Source: Paguma larvata (lineage: Eukaryota > Chordata > Mammalia > Carnivora > Viverridae). Taken from it: 64,000 nt of DNA. Positions 1 to 12,800 of the stretch are shown piece after piece. Both the position numbers and the translations under genes were made by a program. The notes beneath the pieces are model-generated. The model ran no database searches. It was not told where the DNA came from and worked only from the letters and a program-made list of their open reading frames with translations. The first letter of the stretch is position 1, and each line of letters starts with the position of its first letter. The stretch lies in contig CM057825.1 in NCBI GenBank assembly GCA_030068075.1, positions 126,564,739 to 126,628,738 on the forward strand, written 5' to 3'.

Positions 1-419
1 CCCATTTACTTGCAATTATTTTTTGTCAAGTCCAATACCCATAATAAAGTCCAGAACCACAAATTGTTTCAGAGTTTCAGACAAAAGTAAAGGTAAAATC
101 TTTGGACTAAAATATGCCTCCGACTCATCAGAAACACTGGAGAAATGTCTTACGCAGTTGGCTATTTCCCGAACTGACAGACAATTCCATCAAATCAGGT
201 CCTGTGATTTTTTCCACATCACCAACAACAAAGGTTTTCAAATCAGAAAGGAAGTAGCAGATGGCTAGAGAAACACACACAAGCAACAACAGAAATGACA
301 ACAAACGTTTTCGGATAGCACAAAAAGTGCTTCCTTGACCAGAGTCATTACCTGAAGACATTATAAAATTATAGCAGGTACTTGAGACTTCACAGAGACA
401 GCTGAACAAAATAAACTAA
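1..419. other. Unassigned sequence with a short open frame on the minus strand
   Basis: The minus strand at 409-128 is open for 93 codons and contains one strongly hydrophobic segment (LLSFLLLLVCVSLAICYFL). A splice-acceptor-like TGTCTTCAG ends at about 355. I do not recognise the product and have no support for expression. Confidence 0.25.
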
Positions 420-735
420 ATCATAGGAAGTATGTTCTCAGACCACAAATGATTCATACTAGACATCAAGAACAAAAAGTTCTTAGTTGGAGAATGACAA
501 AAAAAATGAGATGAACAACAAGCTTCTCAGAAATACATGGATTAGAAGGGAGTTGGGTGAGGGGAAGGGTAAAAGAAGTGAAGTACATCAAGAGTACACT
601 TGTGATGAGCACTGAGAAATGCATGAAATCGTTGAATCATACTGAACACCAGCAACTAATCTTACACTGTATGTTAACTACACCTGAATTTAAAGAGAAA
701 AGTCTATATAGGTCAAAGAAGACATTTCTACAGAA
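420..735 (+). repeat. L1 3' end fragment
   Basis: GTGATGAGCACTGAGAAATG followed by an ACACTGTATGTTAACTACACC stretch is the usual carnivore L1 3' UTR end. The upstream part is diverged, so the left boundary is uncertain. Confidence 0.6.
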
Positions 736-739
736 ATTT

Positions 740-3700
740 TAAAGTATTTCAATCTAAGTGATAATGAAAATTGAATGTATTAGAAGGAAATTTGTAATAC
801 TGAGTGCATATAAAAAGTCCCGTGACTATAAAACTTTCTGCTTACTCATGACGACAAGTATATCTATAAGGTATTATAGTATACTCACAGTGAAAACAGT
901 TCTCCAGAGATAAATTAGACAAGCACGAGTTCCCAAGGAGGCAGTAATAATGTTATGTTTCCACAGATTTTCAAACACATCAGAGCCAAGATGGCAATGG
1001 TCAGGCAAAATATGGACAGGCTAAAATCATATTGGAGATAATGAGGAATCTTATAGACATTTATGATATATCTGTACCAAAGAATCATCTTTATAAACAC
1101 TACCAGCCTCCAAGAGGTTATAAGCATACGTCTCAAATATCTCTTCATGGAGGATCAAAAGGACAGACTGGTTACAAAGGAGCAGGAACAAACTTTTGGG
1201 GGTAATGACTGTGTTTACTATCTTACTGTGGTGATGATTTCATTGCTGCTTACATATATCACATATCAACAAACCGTATTCTTTAAAAAGGGGTTGTTAT
1301 TGTATACAAATTATACAACACCGAAAGATACAGAGGAAAAATGTAATAGGCAACACTTAGAAATTTTATTTTGCTGAAAAATACATTGCAACTTTGTTTT
1401 TTTTGCAACTGTGTTTTAAAAGTAAGAATTTATAAGCCAATGTAAAATAGAAAAATTAAGAAAATTCAAATTTATAGTAGATAAGAAGTCAATGACTTCT
1501 ATTGTCCATTCATGAAGTACCTGGATAAAATCCTTTGGAATATCTCCAAAATATGCCCAAATTCATGGAAGAATGGGAGAAAGTAAAAAAAAATGTACTA
1601 GAGATATAAATGAGATTCTTCTATAAATAGATATTTACAGGTATGGATATGTCTGGGAGAGATGGGCAGCTGCTGTTATAAGACTATGGGATTATTATTC
1701 CAACAAAAATAAATTGCACATTGTTGTTCACTTTCAAAAAACATTGATGTTTTCTTTCAATGTTCACTTTGATTCTGAATCACAGCTCAAAATGTCAGAT
1801 TTCTGAGGTACATAAAGATTTGCATAAGCAGGTGATCTTATATATTTTGATAATATCTGTGGGATTTTAAGTTACTTGAACACACATCTCCGAATAGCCA
1901 ATGAAAGAAATTCATGTTTCTATTTCATGGTATTGTGCCAAAATCAATAGCATCTCAGAAAATTTATTTCTAAAAGAATACAAAATTCCTGGATATGGTC
2001 ACCAAAACAACAGAACACATATCATTCTACAAAAAATTGGACTTAAAAGTATTTTAGGACAAAACACAATGCAATTCATATTAATTCACATACAAAGCTT
2101 AATTTTGTGCAAATGAACCTGTCTAGAAAGTAGCCTCTGAAATCTATAACATTTTAATCTTCAGCGCTCAGAGGTGAGGTCATGAAAATGTGTAATGGTG
2201 GGAAATGTACACTGTCTTTGACAGTGGCTACCACTGTCTGAAAGAAAGCAGTAGCTGTCAGCACAATGGTTGGTCATGGGGATCAAATGCACCGAAGACA
2301 GAGGCCACGTTGTCACAAAGGTAAACCATCTTCAGCTGTGGGCACTTTTGGTGTAGTTGTCTGGCTGCTGATATCAGTAGTTGATTCTTAACTAGACTAG
2401 ATCCAATGGGGCCAGAAATGCTAGGTTCTCAAAGTCAGTGGCCATGAGCAGGTGGAGGTGGGAAATGCAAGACGAGTTAGTTTATGGAAGATCTCAGAGA
2501 TGAGGCAGGGAGAGAGAGGTGAACTAATCTGTGAGAGGAAGTCTAGGTAGAAGGGGAAAAATTCTAATAAAGATGATCAAGAGTTTTCCTCCTTCATAGA
2601 TTCAAAGGAAACAGAATAGATTCTATTTAGATTGGAGGTATTCATGTGGGATGATTCTGCCTCAATGCAAGGGTTATTCCTGACTACTGGGACTTTCCAG
2701 ATCCTGCTGTAGGATCTCGTACATGCCAGTCTAAAGGAATCTACTTTTCTCTATGGTGTTCCTTGTCTGTCTGTCTGTCTGTCTGTCTCTCTGATTTTCC
2801 TAGGGGTACAAGTTTGCTTTTCAATGATAGAGTGAAACACTGGGAACCAGGCATTTCATTATATTTGGACAATCCTAAGGACATTCAGAACCCTTCTTAC
2901 TTTGAGTAAATCAACTCTCTTGTACATATTTGGCTAAAGAAAGGACAATAATTCTTTCACTTCATTATCATGTCGCTCCTAGTGATTTTTCTTTGTCCAA
3001 GCCAGCCATGTAGTTCCTGCTGGGCTTACGAGGCTCCAATTAAAACAATTGGACATAGAGTCCCTGGGGGCAGCCTCCAAGGCCAGAGGCAAAGGGTTGC
3101 CTAATCAGTTTCTAAAAGTCAACAAACCAGGAACCACGGAGCACAAAGGACGTTTCACTTTTTAACACTCTAGTGCCAACACCAACGCTTCAGATATCAC
3201 TGTTCCCAGGGCTACCAAACTTCACAAATAGGAACAATGTTTTGATCGGAAAACAAACTACATGTAAGATGGACCCTAAACTTACAAAGCTTGAAGCAGG
3301 ATCTTGACAGGGCTTCCAGGAGCCAGCCTAATACCCATAGTTCCTATTAAATAAGAGTTCCTGACATTTTTAAAAACAACTTTAAGGAAACAATTCACAC
3401 ATCACAGAAACACCTATTAGGACAATCTCTCAATAGATTTTAGTATCTTTACAAATCCTTTCTTCTCAACATTATAAACCTTCTATATCAGGTTTACATC
3501 CTGTCAATGCTGCTCTTTTTGGACCAGGCAGCACAAACAGGACCCTGAACTGGATATGGACAGCTGTGGCCACAACCACTTAAGGCTGGTGGAGAAACCT
3601 GCCTTGTGGTCCTTGGTCTTCAGGAAGAAATGAAATCACACAGAGCATGTTTGGTAATAGAACGTGCTAGAAATCACTAATAAAGATGAGAAGTTCCTCT

Positions 3701-4760
3701 AGGTGTAGAATATGAATGAGAAATCCCAAAGAAAAAGAGCTATATTTGAATTGAATGATATGAGCACGATAAAATTGTAATCGAAAATGTCTCCTGGCCT
3801 GGAATATCCTGGAATATTGGTGTGAGAATACTGTCTGGACCCAGATCATCTCTAATTGATGTAGACATGTTAGCACCAGAAACAGTGGCTGATCTGTCAC
3901 TTATCTGTGTGACCCTCCTACCTATTAGCATGGGCCGTACATTATGAACCTTACAGGCGGGAAAATCCAGCTGACTCACATGGGATCTCCTGGGATCTCC
4001 AGGAATGACAGCATTTTAAGAGAAAAAGTTCATCAGCTTCTCTCCTGGGGGACCCAGGACAACACCCAGAGTGTTGGCAGCACCGGGTGTGCTGGGTGGG
4101 GAGGGCCAAGCAGATGGGCAGAGGCCAGGGACGTAGGTGACTAGACAAAGCCACTGTGATCATTCTCCTGGGCTCTGTCCTGAGCTAAGCTTCCTAAACA
4201 GTTTCTCTACATAACTGACACAATGTTTCCCCAACTCATTTAGGCCCAAGGCAAATGAAAATCATTGCTCTGGATTGCCTCACCTTAATTTTTATGTAAA
4301 TTTATTGTACCAGGAATCATTCTGGCACTGCTAAAATAGCAAAGCAAGGTCTCCAAATTAAATACAAAGAAACCATAAAAAACAAGTAAAACCAAAACAA
4401 AGCAGGAGTAAAAACTCCAACAATGTTAAATTTCATTTAGATGCTGCTGCTTGCCTAAAGAGCCCCATGTTGGGCTGTCCTGGTTATACAAGGAGAGGCC
4501 AACTACAGAAGGGGTGGAGTTCGACTGGCCCAAAAGTGAATGGGAGAGAGGCCCTGAGTATAAGGGGGCCTGGGGAATTCCCTGAAGGGTGGCCAGGGTC
4601 ACCCTGATTATAACTGCAGCAGGGACCAAGGAAAGAAGAAGCAGTGAACAGAGTCTGGGAGGCCTTTAACAAGTGAGATCATTCACAGAGGTGAGGAAGT
4701 GTCCTCGAAGCCAATGTCAGCTTCCCATCTGGGGAGCCCTTCATGGCCCCCGAACACAGG
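740..4760. other. Intergenic stretch without a recognised gene
   Basis: AT-rich unique-looking sequence up to about 2.1 kb is followed by mixed sequence with a short (CTGT)n tract at 2763-2790. No ACSM-like exon was seen on either strand. The short open frames here have no family resemblance. Confidence 0.5.
2763..2790. repeat. (CTGT)n microsatellite
   Basis: Six to seven tandem CTGT units are visible directly. Confidence 0.85.
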
Positions 4761-4774
4761 GCCAGGAGCCTAGA

Positions 4775-4965
4775 GTTTGAGATCCAGCTGTGCTGCTTAC
4801 CAGCTGTGTGACACTGGGCTGGTTTCCTTCGGTAAAATGGGAGTGTCCATGCCTGTGTGTGGAGCTCTGCTGAGGACAAGAGGGAGCCACGTGCTGAGCA
4901 CTAGTGGGTATCAGCATCATCACCTCCATGGGTCATGTGTCTTCCCGGGCTGGTGCCTTAAAAGT
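4775..4965 (+). repeat. MIR-type SINE fragment
   Basis: The order GTGCTGCTTACCAGCTGTGT, then GACACTGGGC and GTAAAATGGGAG is the MIR core (loss of a nonsense-free frame is expected). Confidence 0.5.
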
Positions 4966-5752
4966 TGCACAGCTGTTAAAGGCCACAAAGGAGAAAAGCC
5001 ACAGTTCCCTCCAGTTTCAGGCCTGTGCTAAGCCTTTTCCTTTGCAGACATCTCTCAGGACTCAGAGGTCAGTAGCACCTCGAACCCCTTGCACAGATGG
5101 GGAACCAGGTTCAGAGCCCTCAAGGGGAAGGCTGGATCCAGGTTGAGAAAAAGCTAACTGCTGACTTGGGTCTGGGAGGGGATGTGGGGAGAGGTGGAAT
5201 CTGGGGCCTGGAGACTCCAGAGGGTCCAGGAGCCACAGAGAGGCTTGGCCCCACAGTCCAGCTTTGCTCCAGGTCAGCCTGAACAGAAGATGAGGCCAAA
5301 CCAGGTGGTAAGGTCACAGCCTGGATCCTCCGCTTCAGGGTGATGGTCACTCATCTCTGTGGTGACAATAATGCTCTCATATACTAGTCCTGATGACATT
5401 AGTGCAATTGTTGTGGGAGAGGGCACAGCCCACTCTGACATACCCCAATGGTCCTGGGGAGACTGGCCTGCCTCCCCCTCTTGATCTGGCCCCATGCAAA
5501 CCTCCCCCCTAAGTCTACTCTGTCCCTACTCTGTGCCCCTGTCCCAATGGACACCTTACCCAGGCCACTCTCTGGAATCCAGGGCTGGGCACCACCCTCA
5601 ATAAGGCACTGACATGGGGCAGATGCCCAGCACAAGGTTGAATCCATGAAAACATCCCCTTCTATGACAACTTAGATCGGCAGGTCATGCAAGGGCCTGT
5701 GTACCGCTTCTTCTTGTAGTGGCCTCCACTGGGTACCAGAGCTGTCCTGGAG

Positions 5753-5754
<2 letters not shown>

Positions 5755-5791
<37 letters not shown>
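5755..5791. repeat. (TG)n microsatellite
   Basis: An uninterrupted TG dinucleotide run of about 18 units. It creates Cys-Val open frames that are not genes. Confidence 0.95.
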
Positions 5792-5793
<2 letters not shown>

Positions 5794-6276
5794 TCTGCAT
5801 TATGCACCTGTGAGTCGGAGTTCAGCGTTTGTGGGTATATTCACTGTGGACATGAGTTTTTTGCCATTTGAGTACTCATGTGTCTTTCTCCATGTTTCTG
5901 CATATGCATGTGTATCTGTGTCTGTGTCCCTGAATGAGGGTATGTTTGCTGTGGAAACCTCTGTCTGTGGCTGTATTATGTTGTTGGGTCACACGCATCC
6001 CCAAGGAAGTATCTGTATGTATCCAGATGGCAGGAGGAGGGTATAAAGTGTGGGGAGAGCTCTGGGCTCCTGACGAGGCTGAGGGATGACTGGGCCCTGG
6101 GAGGGATGCATGAGTGGGAGCCCCTAGGGAGGGCTGGGGAAACGGAGCTCCTGGGCCCCATGGAAGGAATGCAGGATTGGGTACCCCTGGAGAGAGCAGG
6201 AGGAGTCCTGCAGGACTCCTGAGTCTCCAAAGGGCAGATCTCACTCACCTGTGCTGGTGCAGGCTGGGGCCTGGAA

Positions 6277-6298
6277 GCAGCAGCAGCAGCAGCAGCAG
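6277..6298. repeat. (CAG)n short tract
   Basis: About seven CAG units in a GC-rich segment downstream of ACSM1, encoding Gln or Ser runs in shadow frames. There is no gene context. Confidence 0.85.
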
Positions 6299-6649
6299 AT
6301 CCATGGGACGGTGGGTGGAGCAGTGAGGCACGGTCTTGCAAACAAGTGGAATCACCACGCTGGGCACCCTCGGCCCTTTCCCCCTTCCCCAGCCACCTCA
6401 CTAGCTCCAGCCTCACCCTCCAGCAGGGCATGGGCAAGCCGGGCAGAGATGGTCACCTGGGGACACAGGAGGGTCCTCCGACCTCTGTGTCCTAGTTGTT
6501 GAATGGGTATAAGGTGTCACCCAAGGTCCCTGGAACCAGGAGGGAGAATCCAGCCCTGAAACCTCCCTGATGGGACTTGAGGAGAGTTATGGAGGGCTCT
6601 CATTTAGTGCCTTTCATTCACGGGTTAAAAGCACAACACAAGCTCACCT

Positions 6650-6889
6650 TGGATGCTGATGTCAGTGTTTTATTACCCAGGCCACTGGTTCAGAGCACTT
6701 ACCCAGGGATGAGGAGGGAGGACAACAACTGATATTAATTTAAAAGAACAAAAATGCTAGAATGTGGCCACTCCTGATGCTCTTACAGAACAATGCTCTA
6801 CATCCCCTCCTCACCCCTTCCAGAGTGGGGAAACTGAGGCAGCCAGGGATTTTGGCCAAGATGACACAGGTTTCTGAGTGTTTTGCTGA
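6650..6889 (-). other. ACSM1: ACSM1 3' UTR
   Basis: The sequence between the stop codon and the AATAAA signal is about 220 nt and has no repeat that I can see. Cleavage would be expected within 10-30 nt after 6668, so the left end is approximate. Confidence 0.6.
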
Positions 6890-9800
6890 TTACATCTGAC
6901 CGAACTCCTTTTTCCGAAGTTCACTTCTCTTAATCTTGCCAGTGATGGTCTTGGGCAGCTCTGGGACAAATTCCACCTGGTGGAGGATGAAGTAAACCCA
7001 ACCTGACTTAGTCCTCTGTCATTTCCTACCGATGACCCACGCCCCTGCTTTGCCCCTGCGCAGTCCGCCAGACAGGCTGGCACCCTGTGGTGGCCTCACG
7101 AGGCTCCACCAGCCATGTCGCATTGTCCTCTGACCCACGAAGCTGGATGCAGCCCTGTGACATGCTCTGATCAGTGAAATGTGAGTGGGAGTGAAGTGTG
7201 CCACCTCGAACACAACACGTGGGAGCAAATGAGTCTGGTCACCTCTCTGTCCATCTCTGACAGCACCTGGTATTTACCTATGGTGGGTGGTGCTCTTTTA
7301 TCCTGGTCCCAGGAAGACCGTAGTGGGCATGTGGCATGAGCAAGGAAGACACTTCCCTTATTACAATCTGCGAAGAAGTGGGGGCTATTTGCTCCCCACA
7401 ATAAATCTAACCTGTCCTGACTGGTACACATCCTCTGTTTGCCTCGCTATGAGGCAGCACAGCCTGACATCGGAAGCATGATCTCTTGTCAGATACACGT
7501 GGGTTTGAGTTCCAGCTACACCCTTTTAGTAACTCCAACCTCAGGTAATTTACTGGTAGTCTTTGAGCCTCCATATCCACTCCATAAAATGGATGGTACA
7601 CCACCTCAGAAAGGGATTAAATGAAATCCTAAAAAATGTAAATCTTTGAGTCCAGGGCCTGGCACACATAGTGAATGCACAATGAATGTTAGCTGTATAG
7701 CTTTATATCCTGATTGTAACATTCAGAAAATGCAGCAACGTATTATTACAAAAGAAGGAAATGTTAAATTTGTGGCACACGTATCCTTTCAAACTGTGTT
7801 TTTCAGCAAATAGGATATTATGTATATTCATTTACAGCCAGCTTTTCTCTCTTAATAAGATATTGTGATATTTTGATATTACAAATAATATCTGCATCGT
7901 CTTTTTACATTATAGGTCATTAAATACCATAAATAATGTAATCATTTCTCTATTAATGAGCATTTCCATAGGTTGCACATGGTCTTAAAAACAAATGAGA
8001 GAGAATGAAAACTATCAGAATGTATTGTATGCTAGAATAAATACTTCTTTGTTAGCCTCACTGATTATGTATCTATACCTATATTGGCTTGCAATTTAAA
8101 ATGTATTTCTTACTCTGAATAATGTTTTTAAAATATGTGACAGTTGTTGATCTGAATTTCTTTTTCAAATTTTGAAAGAGGACAAATAATCTCGGTATCT
8201 CTGGGCATTTGTCTCATTATTTTCTGTACGTTGACCTGCCAGCCATGTTTTTGACACAGGATGAAGGTTGCATCTGATTAAGCTGGTTCCCCCATATCCC
8301 TAGGGTGAACTGCTTCTCCTGCATGGAAAATGTTCATTCCGTTGGCTACATAAGCTTCACCCCAGCCACCCTAGCGGATGTGGTGCAGCAGAGTCCAGGA
8401 GTCACTGGCAGGGACCAGATCCCATCCATCTGCCCTCACTCACCTTCCTCGGGTACTTATACGGGGCTGTCAATGACTTCACATGCTGCTGCAGCTCCTG
8501 GGCGAGCTGGTCCGGGTCATGGGAGAGGAATTCCGGGGTCAGGACAATAAATGCCTTCACCACCTGCATTGCAGAGCCAGAGTGGAGGCTCAGGGTGAGT
8601 GGCAACCAAATGCATGGTATTAAAGGAAATCTTTATTAAATAAATGGAAAAACAAGTTGAGAGTTGAGCCTTTGCAAAATAACAGGACCATTTTCACACT
8701 TCCAAACTCTACTCTTTGCCTTAGAAAATAACATAACGTCTCAGCCTCCATTTCCTCCTCTGTGATGTGGGGATAGCATAGCTTGACCCCTCGTTGCCTT
8801 TATGTCAAGATTCTTTGAGATCATACGTGCAAAACATGAAGCCAGTTTAAATTATTTGTATTCCTGTCATTATCATCACCATTTTTACTATTATTGTAGA
8901 TAGAGTTCTGCGGGCATGAAATAAATGTTGGTAACTAACAATTTTTATATTATTTGTGTCCCTACTGCAGGGCACACGGCCTGGTACATAGTACGTAGTC
9001 AGGACACACTTGTTCAATCAATGAATGCATGACCCAGGGAAGGGTTACTCAGATTCCCCTTCTACCTCCACCACTTAAGGGCTTTGTGATTGTGCAAGTT
9101 ATTTAATCTTCATGCTTCTTTCTTTACTGTAAAAAAGACTATCAGAATCCTTAATGCAGTAGGCTGTTGCGAGAGGGAAAGGAGATGGCACATAGTAAGG
9201 GCTCATTCAGTAGGAGATTGGCTACCACAGAGAGCAGGAGTCACAAGCACCATTTTGTCAGAGTTTTGGCCACAGTGCCCTCTGGTGACCACACAGGGTA
9301 AATGCACATGCTCACGCTCTGGCCTCCCTTTGCCCTAGGTGGGAGGCTGGGGAAATATGGCCCGGAGGATGTCTTTCCTGCACCTGCCTTCCCCGTGCCC
9401 ACACACAGACACGATGACCTCCGTGTCCTGCTCCTTACCTCCTTCCGAATCGGGTCCGGGCTGCTCACCACAGCTGATTCAGCCACTGCTGGATGTTCCG
9501 CCAAGGCGTTCTCCACCTCTGTTGGTCCGATTCGGTACCTGGAGGATCAATGAATCCTTCTTGGTTTCTGAGCAGCTGGCAGGGCTGGGTGACCCAGGCC
9601 TTCATGTGTCATGTTTTGAAGAGTCACATCTTCCTTTGGTATGTAGGATGACTGTCTCAGGGAGCCCAGACACCTGTGACCTGCCTCTTTCTTGCACCTC
9701 ATGTACGCGATCGACACTCCCATGCTCCCCAGGGCTTCTCGCCTCACTGCCCCTGGTCGCAGAAGAGCGTTCACGTTTAGTTCTCCCTGAGCTCCAGGGC

Positions 9801-12800
9801 TTGGCTCAAGCAGCTTCCCGGGCATGAAGCCTATTGGCAGCCTCAACCTTTATCTCAAACATTTATGCAAATTCTGCATCTTATTCCCCACTGTATTAGC
9901 ATGTTTTAGAAATTAAAAAAGGAAACAAACTCACTCCCTGAACTACCCAAGAGAACTCGTTACTGTAGTGTAATGTGCCAAAAATCTTTTGAATCACGTA
10001 AGTGTTAGGGACAACAGACTTGGAGCCAGATAACTTTGGTTCAAATCTGGGCTGAAGCCGGTTCTCTTTGAAACTTTAGGGAACTTTCTTCACTGGTCAG
10101 TAACTCAGTTTCCTCATCTGTAAAATGGGCATAATTGCATCCATCTTCTAGCATTGAGAGGAGGGTTATATAAAGCACTGCAGAGTGTGCTTCCACATAG
10201 TAAGGGCTCCATAGAGGTTAACTGCTGTTGTTTATTATTCAGTTTTTCTGTGAAATGCTGTGTCCCATCAGAGAAGCCAAGCAAAGAATAAGCTTCCTCC
10301 ACCAGTAGGGGCCAAAGTCAGGTCTTCCTTCCAAATCCTTTAAATTGTACAATGTCTTTTCTTTTTAATGTTTATTTATTTTAGAGAGACAGAATGCAAG
10401 AGGGGGAGTGAAAGAGAGAGAGGAAGACACAGAATCTGAAGCAGGCTCCAGGCTTCGAGCTGTCAGCACAGTGCCCAGCATAGGGCTCGAACTCAAAGAC
10501 AGAGAGATCATGACCCAAGCAGAAGTCGGATGCTTAACCGACTGAGCCACCCAGGTGCCCCTAAATTGTATAATGTCTTATGTTCCTTTTGAAGACCTTG
10601 TTGTACTTCATTTCGATGGATTCTTCTGGATGCAGGGCTGGGGGAAGATACACAGATACCCCAGAAAAGGACCTCAGAGACAAAGCTTTGCTCAGAATTA
10701 GCCTGAGGCTCAAATCCTCAATGCAGGGACAAAAGTCTGGACAAGCTAGATCCCATCAGGCATGTGAGAGTGATGCTTCCTGGCTCAGGTCAGCCATACC
10801 TACCCAGAGGCATTGATGACGTCGTCACTCCTCCCGAGGAACCAGATGTAGCCCTCTTCATCCATAGTTGCTCTATCCCCAGTGTTGTAAAAGTCCCCAC
10901 ACTCCACTTCGGCAGTCTTTACTGGGTCGTCCTGAAAAAATAACAGCACCCCTTTGTTGAAGACAATTAGTTTAATTGCGGGGCTCTAACTCACAAACCG
11001 AGAGATCATGACCTGAGCTGAAGTCAGACTCCCAACCGACTGAGCCACCCAGGTGCCCATAAAATAGGCACATTCTTAGAGACAAAAAGTACATTAAGGG
11101 TTAATAACTGCTAGGAGGGGCACCTGGGTGGCTCTGCTGGTTAAGTGGCTGACTTCAGTTCAGGTCATGATCTCACCATCTGTGAGCCCACATCGGGCTC
11201 TGTGCTGACAGCTCAGAGCCTGGAGCTTGCTTCGGATTCTGTGTCTCCCTCTCTCTCTGCCCTTCCCCTGCTCACACGCTGTCTCTATGTCTCACAAAAA
11301 TAAATAAAAAATCTTTAAAAAAAATATAAAAAAATAACTGCTAGGAATATGAAGAAGAGGCAGCTGTTTAAAGAGAACAGAGTTTCTGTTTGGAATGAAA
11401 AAAGTTTTCTGCAGATGCATGGTGGTAATTATGGCACAATATTGTGAATTTACTCAATGCCACTGAACTGTATGCTTAAAAAGGGTTAAAAGGGTAAATT
11501 TTATGTTATATATTTTTTATCTCAATAAAAGAATAGAAAAGAAAAGGCAAACAAATCTCAGTGGCAGGGTGACAACATAGAGGCATAAAAGCATGTTAAA
11601 TGAGGTACATATACAGGTGTGGGCATAGACTGAGGACATCTTTGTAGCACAAAATATGTTATTTCCAATTAAGAAAAAATGTCATTGCTCTGGACCTTCC
11701 CAGATTAATTTAACCAGAATCTCTGTGGATGGATCCAAAAATTAATATTTTTAAATCTCCTTAAATGATTCTAACATGCAGGCAGGGCGGAGAACCAGTG
11801 AACTGTATACGTGTTACTCTGTGTTTACAATTTTCTCTTTGATACACATTTAAAATTGTGCTAAAGTGTAAAGGCTAGGGTCTGGATATTTGCTTTTGGG
11901 CAATAAAATCACAAAAGGAGCAGCACCCCCATTCCCCCTGCCACAGGCCATAGAGTGACAACAATGACACGAATCGCTGTTGTTGGCAGAAAGGAGATGG
12001 GTCTGAGATCAATTTCAAGGTCTGTCCACCCTCCCCTGGCCAGTCTGGGAGCTGGGAACTTCTTCTTAGTGGCCACTACGAACCGGGCTAGGGTTTGGTT
12101 AAGAGTTTAGGGTATCCTTAGAGTCTATCAGTTTTATGTCATCCCTGGATTTCTTATATCGGGGTTGGGGACCAAAAAGATGTGGACTGAATCCTAGAGC
12201 TGCCATTTATTTGACACGGGGAAGGCATACAACTCTTCAATCTGCAGTTTCTATCTCTGTGAAGTGTGGACAAAGGTGCCCCCTGGAGGCTCAGTGATGG
12301 TAGCCGATTTGTGCACACCCTGTTGGTAAGAGGACTGTAGGATGTGAATCCAGTTAAAGCTTGCACTCTCAACCCCAAAGATCCTTGGAACCCAAGTATG
12401 GTGCTTCTGACCAGACTTCTTTCTACCCAATAAGCTCTTAAATACTAGATGGCTTAAGACAGGAAGAGATGTGGGAACACGGGAGATTAATTAGAAGAAG
12501 CTTCACTGGGGGCACCTGGGTGGCTCAACTGGTTAAGCTTCCGACCTCGGCTCTGATGATCACCTCACGATTTGTGAGTTCGAGCCCCTTCGTGGGGCTC
12601 TGTGTGGACAGCTCAGAGCCTGGAACCTGCTTCAGATTCTGTGTCTTCCTCTATCTCTGCCCCTCACTCACTCACACTCTGTCTCTATCTCTCTCAAATG
12701 AACAGAAAAAAAAATTTTTTTAAAGCAGAGACTCCAATGATTTGGAGTGAATGACGGGACGTACAAAGAAGGCTCAGAGCACAGAGTCGAATCGCCCCCA

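Noticed and set aside
5756..6046. Open frame made of alternating Cys-Val
   Set aside because: Entirely due to the (TG)n microsatellite; the same holds at 14709-15013.
5876..6437. Overlapping minus-strand frames of 122 and 153 codons
   Set aside because: GC-rich intergenic sequence with a CAG run and low-complexity Ser/Pro/Ala content; no family resemblance or splice context.
1..6640. Exons of a neighbouring ACSM2-type gene
   Set aside because: Expected from the human gene order, but no ACSM motif was found here on either strand.
9339..9827. 162-codon plus-strand frame
   Set aside because: Antisense across ACSM1 exon 11, whose minus-strand product is a clear family match.
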